Part shown: in pieces, positions 12,061-22,875 of the stretch
Layout of the letters: each line of letters starts with the position of its first letter
Position numbering within the stretch: position 1 is the stretch's first letter
Assembly (NCBI GenBank): GCA_016169945.1
Contig: JADLSH010000377.1
Location: forward strand, 1,674,001-1,738,000
DNA: 64,000 bases
Reading direction: 5' to 3'
Origin: Trachythela sp. YZ-2020
Taxonomy: Eukaryota > Cnidaria > Anthozoa > Malacalcyonacea > Clavulariidae
Position numbers and translations under genes: made by a program
Notes under the pieces: model-generated
Told to the model about the DNA's origin: nothing
The model's input: only the letters and a program-made list of their open reading frames with translations
Databases searched by the model: none

Positions 12061-12558
12061 TCCCTGTTTAAGATATCTTACTAAGAAGGGGAGATATCTT
12101 CCTAAGAGGGGGGTGGAGATAGTGAGCAAACTTCCCATTTCCCTGAAGGAGGAGTGTGAACATTTTCTGTAATTATCTATTTTGCAAAATATACACTAAT
12201 TTCATTTTCCAGAAAATATGATGATATCATTTCTTACAGTTGGCTTGGATAGCCAATAGCCCAATACATATTAGGCAAGCTTGCAAGGTGAGCTAGCATG
12301 ATTTGCCAGGCCATCATCTGCCTACAATTGCACCTCCCCTAAAATTTATTTCACCTCCCCCAGCATGTACACCAAAATCTGTCCTTGGTCCTAGCAAGCG
12401 GGCAGTCATGGGCTGCAACCACAAGCCTTCCGAACGTTGTGGGACTAGCAGTGTTGTATATTTTTGGCTGCAGCCGACACTAGACCCCAAGGTTACAGAT
12501 TTATATAAAACAATATATGAAGAAATCTTGGTATGGGCATAGCAAGCATGGTTCTTAC
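12061..12558 (-). repeat. inner inverted-repeat arm B' (right)
   Basis: Reverse complement of 11066-11557. It starts TCCCTGTTTAAGATATC and ends GGTTCTTAC, where arm A' (CCGGGTTTG) begins without any gap. Confidence 0.8.
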
Positions 12559-13054
12559 CGGGTTTGTTTTCGTAACAAACCATATCAAAGTGAAGCCATG
12601 CCTCTGGGACATGTTGACAAAATGTCGGCTGAAACATTTTCATTTTTAACTGCCTGTACGTAGAAATCAAGCAGTCAGAAATACATAAAAACAATAAATC
12701 TAGATTCTTTGGTTACAGAGCTCCATTTGAAGGGGTCAATTGTCTACAGTGCTCTTACCGATCACTTTATTTACTTCAAAACGTGCGACAGAGTAGTTTT
12801 CGAAGCCAGCCAACTCGAAAGCAATTTTCTCGCGAATTATCGAATGGATTTCGTCAAAACTTACGTTTAAGAGTTCTGATCACCTCTGCTAAAAATACAA
12901 CTTTTAAACCAGTGTTTGGAGCGAAAGATAAAGCATATAAATTTAAAAATACAGCTTCGTGTCAAATACACATTTTCCGTCCGCCATTTGGCGCGAAATG
13001 GAAAAATAACCACTTCTACCGGGCTTGCATTGCGATAGCTGGAATTGCCTATTG
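12558..13054 (-). repeat. outer inverted-repeat arm A' (right)
   Basis: Reverse complement of 7306-7822, running from CCGGGTTTG to GGAATTGCCTATTG. Immediately outside it the 210-bp repeat resumes at 13052, as expected if A through A' is a single insertion into that repeat. Confidence 0.75.
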
Positions 13055-13179
13055 TGTTTGTTTACAACGCTACGCGGCCGATTTAGCCCCTTTCAAACAC
13101 CTCTGTAGTTGTATTTGTTTACAAATTAACAATAATACAAACTAATTAAATATTCATTTCGCTTTCCTACCTTTGGTTT
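13052..13179 (+). repeat. right half of the split 210-bp repeat
   Basis: Matches 5176-5307 in the same orientation (GTGTTTGTTTACAACGC through CCTACCTTTGG), followed by a short local duplication of CCTACCTTTGGTT. Confidence 0.65.
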
Positions 13180-13230
13180 CCTACCTTTGGTTACAAGTTC
13201 ATGAACTTGTGGTTAGAGCTCGACAACTGG

Positions 13231-13370
13231 ACTCTGTAGCTCAGTTGGTTAGAGCGCTGCATCGGAATCGCAGGGCCGCAGATTCGATTCCTGTCAGGGA
13301 TCTATAGTTGCATTTTTCGTAGCTGTTCCTGGTTAGGTCTAATAAATGTATATAATTTTCACTCAATAAT
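13231..13370 (+). repeat. tRNA-derived SINE
   Basis: The head contains a polymerase III A box (TAGCTCAGTTGG, with TTAGAGCGC) and a B box (GATTCGATTCC) at tRNA-like spacing. Acceptor-stem pairing is poor and position 33 of the anticodon loop is C instead of T, so it is not a functional tRNA. The 3' part (GTTCCTGGTTAGGTCTAAT) resembles a LINE-type tail. A tRNA pseudogene without a SINE tail is the alternative. Confidence 0.6.
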
Positions 13371-13438
13371 TTTCCATCTACAAAACCTTTCAATTATTAT
13401 TCAATCGAGTGAGATGCCACCAAAATCTTGATATTTAC

Positions 13439-15332
13439 CTTAAATCGCCCTAACTCGCCTTAAATCGCGGATAAAAATTGGCAACGATTCTCTTAAATCG
13501 CTTAAACTCGCACTAAATCGCCTAAACTTGCCGACCAAATTAAAATGCTGAAAATAGTAACTATATACAGTGTAAACACCCTTTCGTCAGGAGAGGGGGT
13601 GTCCTAAGTCGTTCTAACCCCCCGCTCTACATTACCTTCTTACTAGGCTAAACATGACTAAAGTCCCCCGCTACCTGGGCACCAAAAATGAAGGCTACCA
13701 TAATAATTGCTTTAAAATTCAACAAACTATTGTAAAATTTACCCAATTTTGATCTTTGGAGGCCAAACATGCTGTCTAATGCCTGAGTATCCAGGCATAA
13801 CAGATAGGCTAATCTGCAAATAAATCCCCGCTATTTCCCGGCATGTCCCGGGTAGGGGGATGCGGGACTTTCCAATGATTGGTGGATAAGTTACGTACTA
13901 TGAAGCATATAGTTATATAATATGACATAGGAAGTTAGGAACCCTTATATTCAAACAGAAAAAAGTCAGCATGGCAAGAATCAGTCTGTTTTCAACATTT
14001 TATCTATTTCGATAAGTATAATTAATATACCAATATTGTGACATGAACTTCAAGAACAATTCATAAATTTTTTTATTTTCCTTGATTGAAAACAGTTGCG
14101 GGGCCTATAAATTACAGGTAGAGGGCTTAATATGGTTAGAGTATATATAATGCTCTAGCTTTTGCGCAGTTCCTTTCCTGCGTACATTGTATGCAAGTGC
14201 TGAATTGCAGTGCCGGTAGTGCAAAACATTTAATATTTTATATCAACTAACAGTGTTGAAACTTACATAAATTGATAAATCACAGCATGATTCTAGTCAA
14301 CTTTTATAGTCAGCATTGTCCGGTTCATGTCGTCTTATATATTAAAGATCCATGATCGTTCAACATTTTTAGCGTACGACCTTGGGTTGATACCAAAACC
14401 TGGCATTTTCATGAATTCAGTTCAATACTTCATGTTAGCCATTGCGGAAATATATTATTCAACTCTCTGAAACTTTATATAAACTAAATTTTAACATTAG
14501 TGAATTTTTGTAAATACTGCACTTTATATATCGAGGGGAATTGAAATAAATACTAATCAATGTTGAGTTATACTTATTAAATAAACACATGGTAATGAAA
14601 TACTATATTTGCAACGTAAATTCAAGCTTATTTTGTAAGTTTAACACATATATAAATAGTAAATTCGTTTGAATAACTATAATGTATTGCCACATTGGAA
14701 CATGCATGATCACAGTTTTAATATATTCTGTACCCTTGGAATTTCCAAGATATTGACAAGGAATTCATGCATTTGGAAATTCTCAAAATATAGGCTGGCA
14801 ACCCCACAGGATGCACTAAAACTTCTCGTTCCTACATTCCAGCCACAATCCTGATTTTTTAGATTTCAAATTTATTGTGGTTCCAGGAATGAACTTAGTA
14901 TATGTATTAGTATGCAATTCAATTTCAAAATACATGTTATTATTTACTGGTTTATGTTCTTCATTGTATTAATTCCAGCAATTTGGTGGTATAACCTTAA
15001 AATTAGTAAAACGGCAAAATAACAAGCAAATTAATAATAAGTTTCAACTGGGTCTTGTTTACATGACAGTCTAACCAGACCCCCTGGCGGTGTGGGTGTG
15101 GTGCTCTTTCAAAATACATGTACTATATGCACTATTAATTATGTATTATTACTGTATTTTGCTTAAAGGGCTATAATTGTACGTATATTTAATCACCATG
15201 TATTTTTTCTTAAATCGCCTTCAATCGCACTAAAACGCCTTAAAACGCATTACCTAAAAGTTGTGTTTTTTCTTAAATCGCCTAAACTCGCCTTAACTCG
15301 AATTATCTCGCGGCGAGTTAAGGCGAGTTAAG
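13439..15332. mobile_element. candidate element with iterated TTAAATCGCC-type ends
   Basis: The left end (13439-13535) is built from variants of CTTAAATCGCC / CTAAACTCGCC. The right end (15208-15332) contains the same units in both orientations and closes with GGCGAGTTAAGGCGAGTTAAG, an inverse of the left terminus. Between them is non-coding AT-rich DNA including a dispersed repeat. No target duplication was recognised. Iterated subterminal motifs suggest transposase binding sites, but independent decayed satellites cannot be excluded. Confidence 0.45.
13590..14330 (+). repeat. dispersed repeat R1, copy 1
   Basis: Several blocks match 35995-36715 in order and orientation, for example AGGCATAACAGATAGGCTAA, CCTTATATTCAAACAGAAAA and the segment around GTTGAAACTTACAT. 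Indels distinguish the copies. Non-coding. Confidence 0.6.
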
Positions 15333-15339
15333 ATCCCAG

Positions 15340-16900
15340 AGCAGGCCTAAACATGGAGGTTCAAACCTCCTCCGATCATGTGTTTTATCCAAACCTTTTT
15401 TCCAATTAGGTTTATAGGAAAAGTATGTTTACCAGAGGCATTCGAAAACTAGAATTGAAAACGATTCGTAGTGTAACCATACGTGCATGCATTCCGGTTG
15501 TAACCAATATTGAAACAAGCCTCCAGATATGGCAATGTTTTTATACTGAACAAAAGGAGCCGCTATCTTGCGGAATTTGTAATTTAATGTGAAAATATAA
15601 ACATCTTGTTATAAGATTTATATCCCGGCGGCAATCATTTCAATAGAAAATAGAGTAGCGCTACTTTATGTGCAGGTTTTTGGCTACGGTTGTTTAAAAG
15701 TTGCAGTAACGAAATGTGGCAAGGGTTTATGATTCATGCAAGATAGTCTTGGACAAAATATAGATTTGTTTTTTGTATTTTCTTTAATTCTATATATCAG
15801 AGAGTACCGAATCGTACAAGAAGGTAAGTACATTAATAATGAACTAACGTACCCATATTGAACACATCAATATCAAATATATTTTGGAAGGATTATTGCG
15901 CTACCCAAAAAAGTTACTTATACGTATCTAGGGTGGGGTGAATTTTGTAGGGCTATTGCGGTAGTCGAATAACCCTGTGGTTGTGTATACACTCATATGT
16001 GTAACACGGCAACTATTCGGCCAAAGTTTGACATTGAGTAGTAAAAAATCTATTAAGCTTTCCGTTAGTGGAATTTTCACAGTTTGTTTTGCGAAATAGT
16101 TCAATTTGCAATATTCTCTTTTCGGAATCTTAAATTTCACGAAATCTACGATTTTATTTCGTTTGCCTATATACTGTAGGACTGTACACAATATGAACAC
16201 TAGACGTTTTCTACAAAAAAGATCATATCTGAAAATAGCTAACTTGAATACACTGATCCAGTTGAATAGGAGATTTCAAGCTAATTCTCTTCGAAAGACT
16301 GGGCAAAATTGATGATATAGCATCATTTAGCATGTTGCGTTCCATGTAAAAGGTTTATCGGACCCCGTGAGTGTTCGTGCGATTTTTAAAGTGCGTCGTT
16401 GGAGGCGCGCACTTAAAAATTCTAGTGAATACAGTGATGATATATTTTTGTATAGGAGTTAAATAAACACTTGAATCTAACGTACGTGAAGAGATTATTG
16501 CATAGAATAAATGTATAGAATAAATGTTTACTGCTTTTATCATTCCTAGTCATTTTACGAACGAATAAAATGATGCCCCTATACAGGACCCAGTATATTG
16601 GAAGCTATTTCTATATTCATTCAATATGATACCATTTCATTTGTTCCGATACCCACTATTAGTTTTCACTAGTCAACTATTGCCAACTTTTACGGGTAAT
16701 ATCTGTTCCTAGTAAGAAACCAAAACCCATTGAGACAATATATTTTAAGATAAAACAACCCGTACCATTATACAGTATATAATCACTTAACGTTTACGAG
16801 TCTATATACTTTCTGGGCTAACGACTATATTTTATTATCTTAAACGCGTCGTTCCAGTGTAGGTAGCGTCTATATGAGATAGGCTTCGGGTCTTTAGGAT
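15340..16900. other. spacer without recognised gene
   Basis: No supported gene. A small hairpin (TTTTTAAAGTGCG ... CGCACTTAAAAA) lies at 16384-16419. Open frames near 15,930-16,310 overlap on both strands and match nothing I recognise. Confidence 0.4.
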
Positions 16901-16918
16901 CAAACTACACGAAAATTC

Positions 16919-17010
16919 AACAAGAACTTCGACGTTTCGAGCAAAGGTCCTTCGTCTGGAAGTTAGTAGCCAAGGGGCCTTCGCTCAAAACGTCGAAGTT
17001 CTTGTTAAAT
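16919..17010. repeat. foldback with degenerate hammerhead-like motif
   Basis: Inverted arms with CAAGAACTTCGACGTTTCGAGC on the left and GCTCAAAACGTCGAAGTTCTTG on the right enclose about 45 bp. On the minus strand the left arm reads AACTTC, CAGACGA, a potential stem, GAAAC, GTC, GAAGTT. That order matches a hammerhead ribozyme except that the first core element is CAGACGA where CUGANGA is required and stem II is poor. It looks like a decayed relative of Penelope-type or retrozyme ribozymes. Confidence 0.35.
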
Positions 17011-17720
17011 ATTTCTTGAAGTTTTATACTAAAGATCACGAAGCTTACCATATTTTACTACCCCCTGTACAGTGTCAAAATACATGTACTCGAATTTGGC
17101 CACGTACTTGTCAACGAGTTCAAGAAAACCATTTTGCTATTTCAAGTCATTACTCTGCAAAAGCACAAAGAAATCATTACTTTGTCAACTTTGTGTTAGA
17201 TTTGCCAATAATTTTGAAAAAATATCGAAATATTAACTTGAGCGCATAACTTGCTTTTGTTTTGAGTAGTTTTTGTATTACATTAAATAGACATACATTA
17301 ATGCGAACCTCTTGCCCAATAAAACTCTCTTATCAACTTGGGAGATTGAATTTCTTCACAACTGTCCAATTTTTAACATTGATCAAGTCATGATTGATTT
17401 TGGATTCGATTTTGGGTATTTATTTACCAGAGGCAGTTAGAGTAGCTAATGTCATCTGCGCACATTCTTATTGGCAAATCATTTACGTAAATTAAGAAAG
17501 AAAGAGGCCGCAAAATGAATCGCTGAGGGATTCCATAATCTATTTTCTGGGGTTTATCCGCTGTTGAGTGCATTGGTCTATATACATGCGATCTTTGCAC
17601 CTATACATGTGAAATAATCATTCAAAAACTCATTAATAATTCATAAGGAAATGAACCAATCACATCGAGAAAATAGGTCACAAGCATACATCTTTAAAAC
17701 CGGTAATACACCATCAACCT

Positions 17721-17820
17721 CATCAGTATTCTTTATATAAAAAAACTCACCCTTATTAGTATTCTTTATATAAAGAATACTAATAAGGGTGAGCATTTTT
17801 ATATAAAGAATACTAATGAC
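17721..17820. repeat. terminal palindrome of DUF3504 element, 3' side
   Basis: A near-perfect palindrome of about 100 bp centred on TTCTTTATATAAAGAA, with internal arms ACTCACCCTTATTAGT and ACTAATAAGGGTGAGC. The same palindrome occurs in copy 2 at 63718-63818. Confidence 0.8.
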
Positions 17821-17906
17821 GCTAAAGAAAACAGTCTAATATGAACAAAACATTTTATTAGGAAAAATTGAATAACACAACAGCCTTTACTGAACTCAAC
17901 TCTATT

Positions 17907-18705
17907 TTACTTGCTAACAAAATTAATAGTACAATTGTTGAACACAGATCTTGTAAACGATTCGCTGATCGTATTACTATCACTACCCATTGGGCGATCG
18001 CCAGGAATTGGAATGTTACACAGTATATCATCTGGAATATCAAAGTCAAAATCATCCAAAAGAAAATCTGATTCTTTCGCATCCTCACTTGGCATTTCCT
18101 CATTTGGCAATCCCCTCATAATTCGCTTGTCTCATTTCAGCATCCAAGGATCCGCCCTTCTAAACGTAGCAAATCTAAAAATATATATTAAAGAAATGTT
18201 AGCTCAATTTTGTATTGAACGCAACAATTACATTAATCACTTTATACCTCTTGTCTTTTTTGTCCAAGATCGCAATTGCACTAACTCCATTGCAGTCGCA
18301 TAATGAATGGCGCTGAATCCCACAACAAATACTATAGAGCGTTCTAGGAGGATAACATTCTCCGTCCTCTTTACACACCTCCATAACAAACTTCGTTAAT
18401 CAGAAATTGAGTGTCTCTGCCGACATGCTACACAAGTTGACATCCAAGTCTTGAATTACTGAAGTATCCACAGCTGAATTGCTTTGTTCGTTTGAAGCTT
18501 TCTTATTTAACCTTGTTGCCTGCCACTCCGAGAAGATCTTCATAGACCATTTATTAACGCTACGGGTTGACTTAGGGACAGCATTTTCGACCATTTGCTT
18601 CTCCTCTTCGCCACTTTTAGGCTTCCTAAACGTTCGCGTCGACGCCATACCATACGCTAAAAACGCCCGAAAATCGTATTCCCACCTACTGCCTTGAATA
18701 AACAT
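17907..18705 (-). pseudogene. DUF3504 / Crypton-related protein, copy 1
   Basis: The first exon-like frame (18705-18400) encodes a basic region then STRSVNKWSMKIFSEW, the motif opening DUF3504 domains of QRICH1, KCTD1 and ZMYM proteins. A single in-frame TGA (18402-18400), probably an old tryptophan codon, follows LNF. The frame then continues with KEDGECYPPRTLYSICCG, the other signature of the family. After an AT-rich gap with an acceptor-like TTTTTAG, a 3' frame ends in an acidic stretch and FNNCTINF, resembling the C-terminal end of such proteins. Copy 2 shares the TGA. DUF3504 is derived from tyrosine recombinases, but no complete catalytic set is visible here. Confidence 0.7.
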
Positions 18706-18880
18706 TTAACATATGCCCCACTTAGTTCTGCCTGATCGCTCGTGAAACAAACAAATGCGCTTACGATGCCGATTATACCCAAACAACAAGCAAATTCTCC
18801 TTACATAACACAATACATGTATATACATGCTTCAAATATTTACCATGATTGCTCCCACATGGACAATCGTTTTTGAAGCC

Positions 18881-18981
18881 GTTTAATAAACGAGCGAAAG
18901 TGTTTTATCAGGTTTAAAACCACGAGCGCGCAGCGCGAGTGGTTTTAGACCTGATAAAACACTTTCGCTCGTTTATTAAAC
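18881..18981. repeat. terminal palindrome of DUF3504 element, 5' side
   Basis: Arms of about 48 bp starting GTTTAATAAACGAGCG and returning as CGCTCGTTTATTAAAC, with a GC-rich centre (GAGCGCGCAGCGCG). It can form a long stable hairpin. It is repeated at 62558-62659 in copy 2. Confidence 0.85.
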
Positions 18982-19149
18982 AGTACTTAAAACATTCACT
19001 GACTTAATCAGGCATTACAATGTCCTTGTCATCTAATTTGAGATTAAATGTAGTTGGTTTGAGTTGTTTGCTATTAATAGTCTTCCATGATCGAGTAACT
19101 CCCTATAGTAAATTTCTTTGTCCTTGCGTATCGTGCTGTTTACCTGTTT

Positions 19150-19300
19150 CTGAGTGATTTTAAAGCTTTCCAGTCAATAGGTAATTTTTATATTATGTAC
19201 ATAGCTATATAGCGGCACATGGATTTATACCAGCTGGTACTTGTACCAGCTGATCCATCATTGCAGGATAAATAAAGCTTTTATTATTATTATTAATATC
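19150..19300 (+). repeat. 3' end of a SINE or LINE
   Basis: A plus-strand segment ends GGATAAATAAAGCTTTTATT followed by an ATT repeat, the typical tail of a short retrotransposed element. The body is too short to classify. It abuts a minus-strand LINE fragment. Confidence 0.45.
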
Positions 19301-19845
19301 AGATTTCGAAATCATGGCTTTACGTTTAAGTCGATCTCTTTCGTGTATTAGAATCTTAGTGTTTTTGTTGATCCAGGAAATATTTTGATTACTTCTAATT
19401 ATTTTTTGTTTTATTGGTGCATGATTATCTAGAACATTAAGAAATAAATTTTTCCAGAGAGACCATTTCCGATTAATATGTAGTTGATATATTAGGCTCC
19501 AAGGTTGTCTCAAAGTTCCTCGTAAAATTTGTTACAGTTCAAATGTTTGTAATTACGGATTTCTATATTCCTATGGGAATGGGTCGTAGCGTTTGAATTG
19601 ATTTTTCTAACTACATAATTATATAATATTATCACTAATGCCCATTGGTATCACATCTGCTAAAATTTTATGCTGCGGGTTAGATGTAACACACACATCT
19701 AGCAAAGTACTGGTAGATTATGTACCACGTGTAGGTTGATTTATCACTTGATAAAGTTGGTATGATTCCATCAGTAAATCTAACCTTTTAGTAACATGAC
19801 GATTTATGCATCCATTCGGTGTCGAAATGAGGCTGACATAAATTA
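19290..19845 (-). pseudogene. LINE endonuclease C-terminus and linker, remnant
   Basis: Reading the minus strand from 19845: RLDLLMESYQLYQ, INQPTRGT and DVIPMGISD represent the C-terminal endonuclease region of a LINE (compare PTR and ISDH motifs), with several stops. The linker FLNVLDNHAPIKQK then continues to about 19290. It is heavily degraded. Confidence 0.65.
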
Positions 19846-19859
19846 AATCCCTCCCCTCT

Positions 19860-20165
19860 GAGGGAAATAGGGAACTTTTGTAGGGAAAGTCTTTGCGTAA
19901 ATATTCTTTAACTGAGTAATAATATGGTCCTTATAGGAAAGTTTCTTGTCCAGTGTAACTCCAAGCATCTTAAGAGTTTGATTTGAACATCCATTCCGTT
20001 AACACGAAAGTCAAACTTGTATGTTGACTAAACAAGGATCATTGCTTGGTCGAACCATGTTAACAACGCAGATAAATTCTTGTTTACCGAGAATTGAAGG
20101 GCAATTGAGGATGTATTAGAACTGTACCCAGTGGTGTCGTCAGCATGTAGCTGATCCCCGAGCCA
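19860..20165 (-). pseudogene. LINE reverse transcriptase remnant
   Basis: On the minus strand QLHADDTTGYS marks the catalytic ADD of a LINE reverse transcriptase. It is followed by SVNKNLSALLTWF and, after a frameshift, LGVTLDKKLSYKDHI. It lies upstream of an endonuclease fragment on the same strand, the reverse of the normal order, so the two pieces are separate insertions or a rearrangement. Confidence 0.65.
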
Positions 20166-20269
20166 ACCGCGCGAAGCGCCGTTCCGGGCGTTAGCCCGGG
20201 GCGAGGGTACTAATTCCGCTCGGCTATTTATTACACCCGGGGGGAAAGGAAAGCTATGGGAAATCTAAA

Positions 20270-20700
20270 GCTGTTAATTTGAGGGTGTTAAAATAGCACC
20301 TGTATAGGTGCTAAATTGACACCAGGAGGTGGTGTTAAATAGAAAGTGCTATTTTAGCACGTGCCGATTTGGATGCCAATAGAGCACCGTTAAGTTGGGT
20401 GTCAATTTTAAAGTGCTAATTCAGCACCCGAAATTTTTAACACCTTTTTTGGGTAAAAAAATAGCACCTCTTTCATGAGCGAAAGTGCTAAATTTACACC
20501 CTTTATAGCGCTAAATAATGGGTGCTATTTTTACACCTTTTTTGGGTCCTAAAATAGCACCTCTTTCATCAGCGAAAGTGCTAAATTTACACCCTTTATA
20601 GCGCTAAATAATGAGTGCTATTTTGACACCATCAAAAGTCTTAAACATAGGCCACTGTAGAGGTGCTAAATTAACACGATTTTTAGGGTTAAATATATTA
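20270..20700. repeat. hairpin array 1 (GGTGCTA / TAGCACC type)
   Basis: About 430 bp made of small imperfect hairpins: GGTGTTAAAATAGCACC, GGTGCTAAATTGACACC, AGTGCTATTTTAGCAC and similar units of 16-17 bp, at irregular intervals. An 85-bp block (20461-20545) is directly repeated at 20551-20635. Single-base changes in one arm are often matched in the other (GTGCTA/TAGCAC versus GTGTTA/TGACAC). Not a CRISPR: units are variable and spacers irregular. Confidence 0.7.
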
Positions 20701-20711
20701 TGGGTGTTTAA

Positions 20712-22871
20712 AGGACATTGGCAACGAAAATTTTTATTCCTTATATTTATAGAGCATGCCTACGGAATACTTAATTTCATAGTTTCCCTTGTCCATCGCA
20801 TTTAGTTGTTGAGAAAATTTGTGACAAAGTTCAACAGTCGTCCGCCATTTTGAAAAAAACGGCGTATGCTAATTTATGCATGAATACATTAAATGACGTC
20901 ATTAGATGGGTTGACACAATTTCTCTAATATAAACTCTATAGTGTATTACCACACGCGGTAAACTTTGCGGCAAAATAGACGACAGAAAGGTTTTAACAA
21001 GTGTGTAACATGTTTGTACCACTACTTTTGATAACATTTGTTCCAATTCCGCGTGAAATAGACGCATAAATTCGAATATCACATAGGAAATCCTTATGCA
21101 ATGTTATGCTATTATTGTCTATATCCCCTGAATGTCTCGCTGGTAAATGCATAAAAATTGCTCAAATTGCAAAACAATCAAATCGAAAATTGTCACAATG
21201 TAGTCTTATTGAAAATACAACAGTAAATAAAATTGTCACAATGTAGTCTTGTGTTAATAACTGTTTATGTATTGTTAGACGGCAAAGCTTAATAAATAAA
21301 TGTAGTCTATACTAATACTAACTATTAAACCTAAGTAGCTGGCGCAATTATGATATACATTCAAAATACACAAGAATAAGGCCTAAAAATTTGGGTAGTT
21401 CATCATTGAGATTTGAACTACTCCTTTTATACTTTCAATGCAGTTGGACAGTGTAGTATAAAGAAGCACTATTACATAAAACAAACTACAACTAGCATGC
21501 TGTATTCGCATTCAAGGTATATTATTGATTGTTGTAGAGAGTATATCGCTTCATCGCTTGTATTGACAGTGCAAATTTAAGTTACCCATGATTATTGAAA
21601 TAAAAGTATAAAACAAACAAGATTAATACAACTACAGTCATTTTGAAAAGCGAGGAGAATACCGGTATGTCAGTTAATAGCAAGTCTTCAGTGCGGCAAT
21701 GCATTAAATTATTAATTTCTATTTTAATGATCAGTTATTCCCTAATCCCTACCCATATGCGCGTCTTGACTTTTCGTAAAAAAGAGTATAACAAAAGATC
21801 TAAAAATATTAGAGTTCTCACTTCTATAATTGATATTGTGTGTTGACGCAATTAATAACTATATTTACTGAATTACTGTAATGGGAATCGCTACATTTTC
21901 GGCAATATTTTTACCAGCTTCATCATGTATAATTCACCAAACTATTTAGCCACACATATGAAACTGAATTTAAGCCAGAGAACAGCTATAGTCTGGCTTT
22001 TTTCTATAAACTAGCCAGATATACTAAATAATGTACTATATTGACAGCTTCATATTTCCCGTCAAAACAATAGAAGCTCAAAACTTCATAATCATCTGAA
22101 TCGCGTGAATAACTATTCTTTAAAACTTGAATATAGATTGTTTTCAAAATAATATTACTTGCATCCAATAATTCTGCACCAGATTTATTTTTCAGTGACA
22201 TTCAAGGCTTTAGTTTAGCTCCAGATATTTATAGGTCAAGGTGCTCAAAATCGCTGGTTGACAATTCGTTCAACCTTTCTCGGTGTCTCGAGTTTATAAT
22301 TATATAATATAACATTTCAAACATCTCTTCTCGTGTCTTCGGTTAAAGAATGTATCCTACAACAACAGATGGTTCCTGAAACATTTTCCAGAGTGTATGA
22401 CGACACAAAATACTATAGTATAGCTTCAATAATACCCCAATCATTCACAAACGCGTGACACAATTAAACCACGCAAGTTGTAAAATTCGCCATTCCTTTC
22501 CTTCTTACATGCTTAATATGGCTTTACCCGATAGTGTAGCATTTCCTTAGTTCTCCTGCCTGGTTGTGAGAATTTTTGTTCATTATAACGCGCAAAAACG
22601 ACATATTTTTAGTTACCAAAACCTTCACGCAATATAAATCCCTATGTTGTTTTGAAGCGAACCCATCTAATGACGTCACAAAGGTCATTGACCCCAAAGA
22701 TAATTTTTTGAGAATTTGATCCAAGATGGCGGCCGATGAGCAAATTTATCACATTTTACTTGCACTTTACTCGCAAACAAAAATGTTACAGCAAAAAATA
22801 GTAACATTCTCATAGTTAGGTGGCCCAGTAAGATTAAATAAGCCAATAAAAATTTTCGTTGCCAATGTCCT
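20712..22871. mobile_element. TTAA-flanked TIR element, 2160 bp
   Basis: The left terminus AGGACATTGGCAACGAAAAT is matched in inverse at the right end (ATTTTCGTTGCCAATGTCCT), and TTAA flanks both sides (20708-20711 and 22872-22875). TTAA targets are used by piggyBac, Kolobok and Sola3 elements. Subterminal regions also mirror each other (GCCGCCAT..TTG and TGACGTCATTAGATGGGTT at both ends). No transposase is recognisable, so it is non-autonomous. Confidence 0.75.
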
Positions 22872-22875
22872 TTAA

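Larger units (their letters stand above)
17630..18987 (-). mobile_element. DUF3504 (Crypton-derived) element, copy 1
   Basis: This segment is nearly identical, in inverted orientation, to 62553-63909. Homology ends abruptly at TCATTAATAATTCATAAGG on one side and GTACTGTTTAATAAACG on the other, which defines the mobile unit. A long palindrome lies just inside each end (18881-18981 and 17721-17820). Between them is a broken gene for a DUF3504 protein, a family related to the tyrosine recombinases of Crypton elements. Cryptons lack classical TIRs, so the paired hairpins are unusual. Confidence 0.75.

Noticed and set aside
11075..12694. Mirror-image ORFs (about 70-126 codons) in the inverted arms
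   Set aside because: Each is the reflection of the other strand of the same repeat, with no protein motif or codon bias.
13231..13310. Functional tRNA gene
   Set aside because: Poor acceptor stem, C at position 33 and weak anticodon stem; SINE head is more likely.
20270..20700. CRISPR-like repeat array
   Set aside because: Units vary, spacers are irregular, and the genome is clearly eukaryotic; self-complementary mini-hairpins explain it better.
22524..22724. 66-codon minus-strand ORF inside the TTAA element
   Set aside because: Part of the mirrored subterminal region, no recognised motif.
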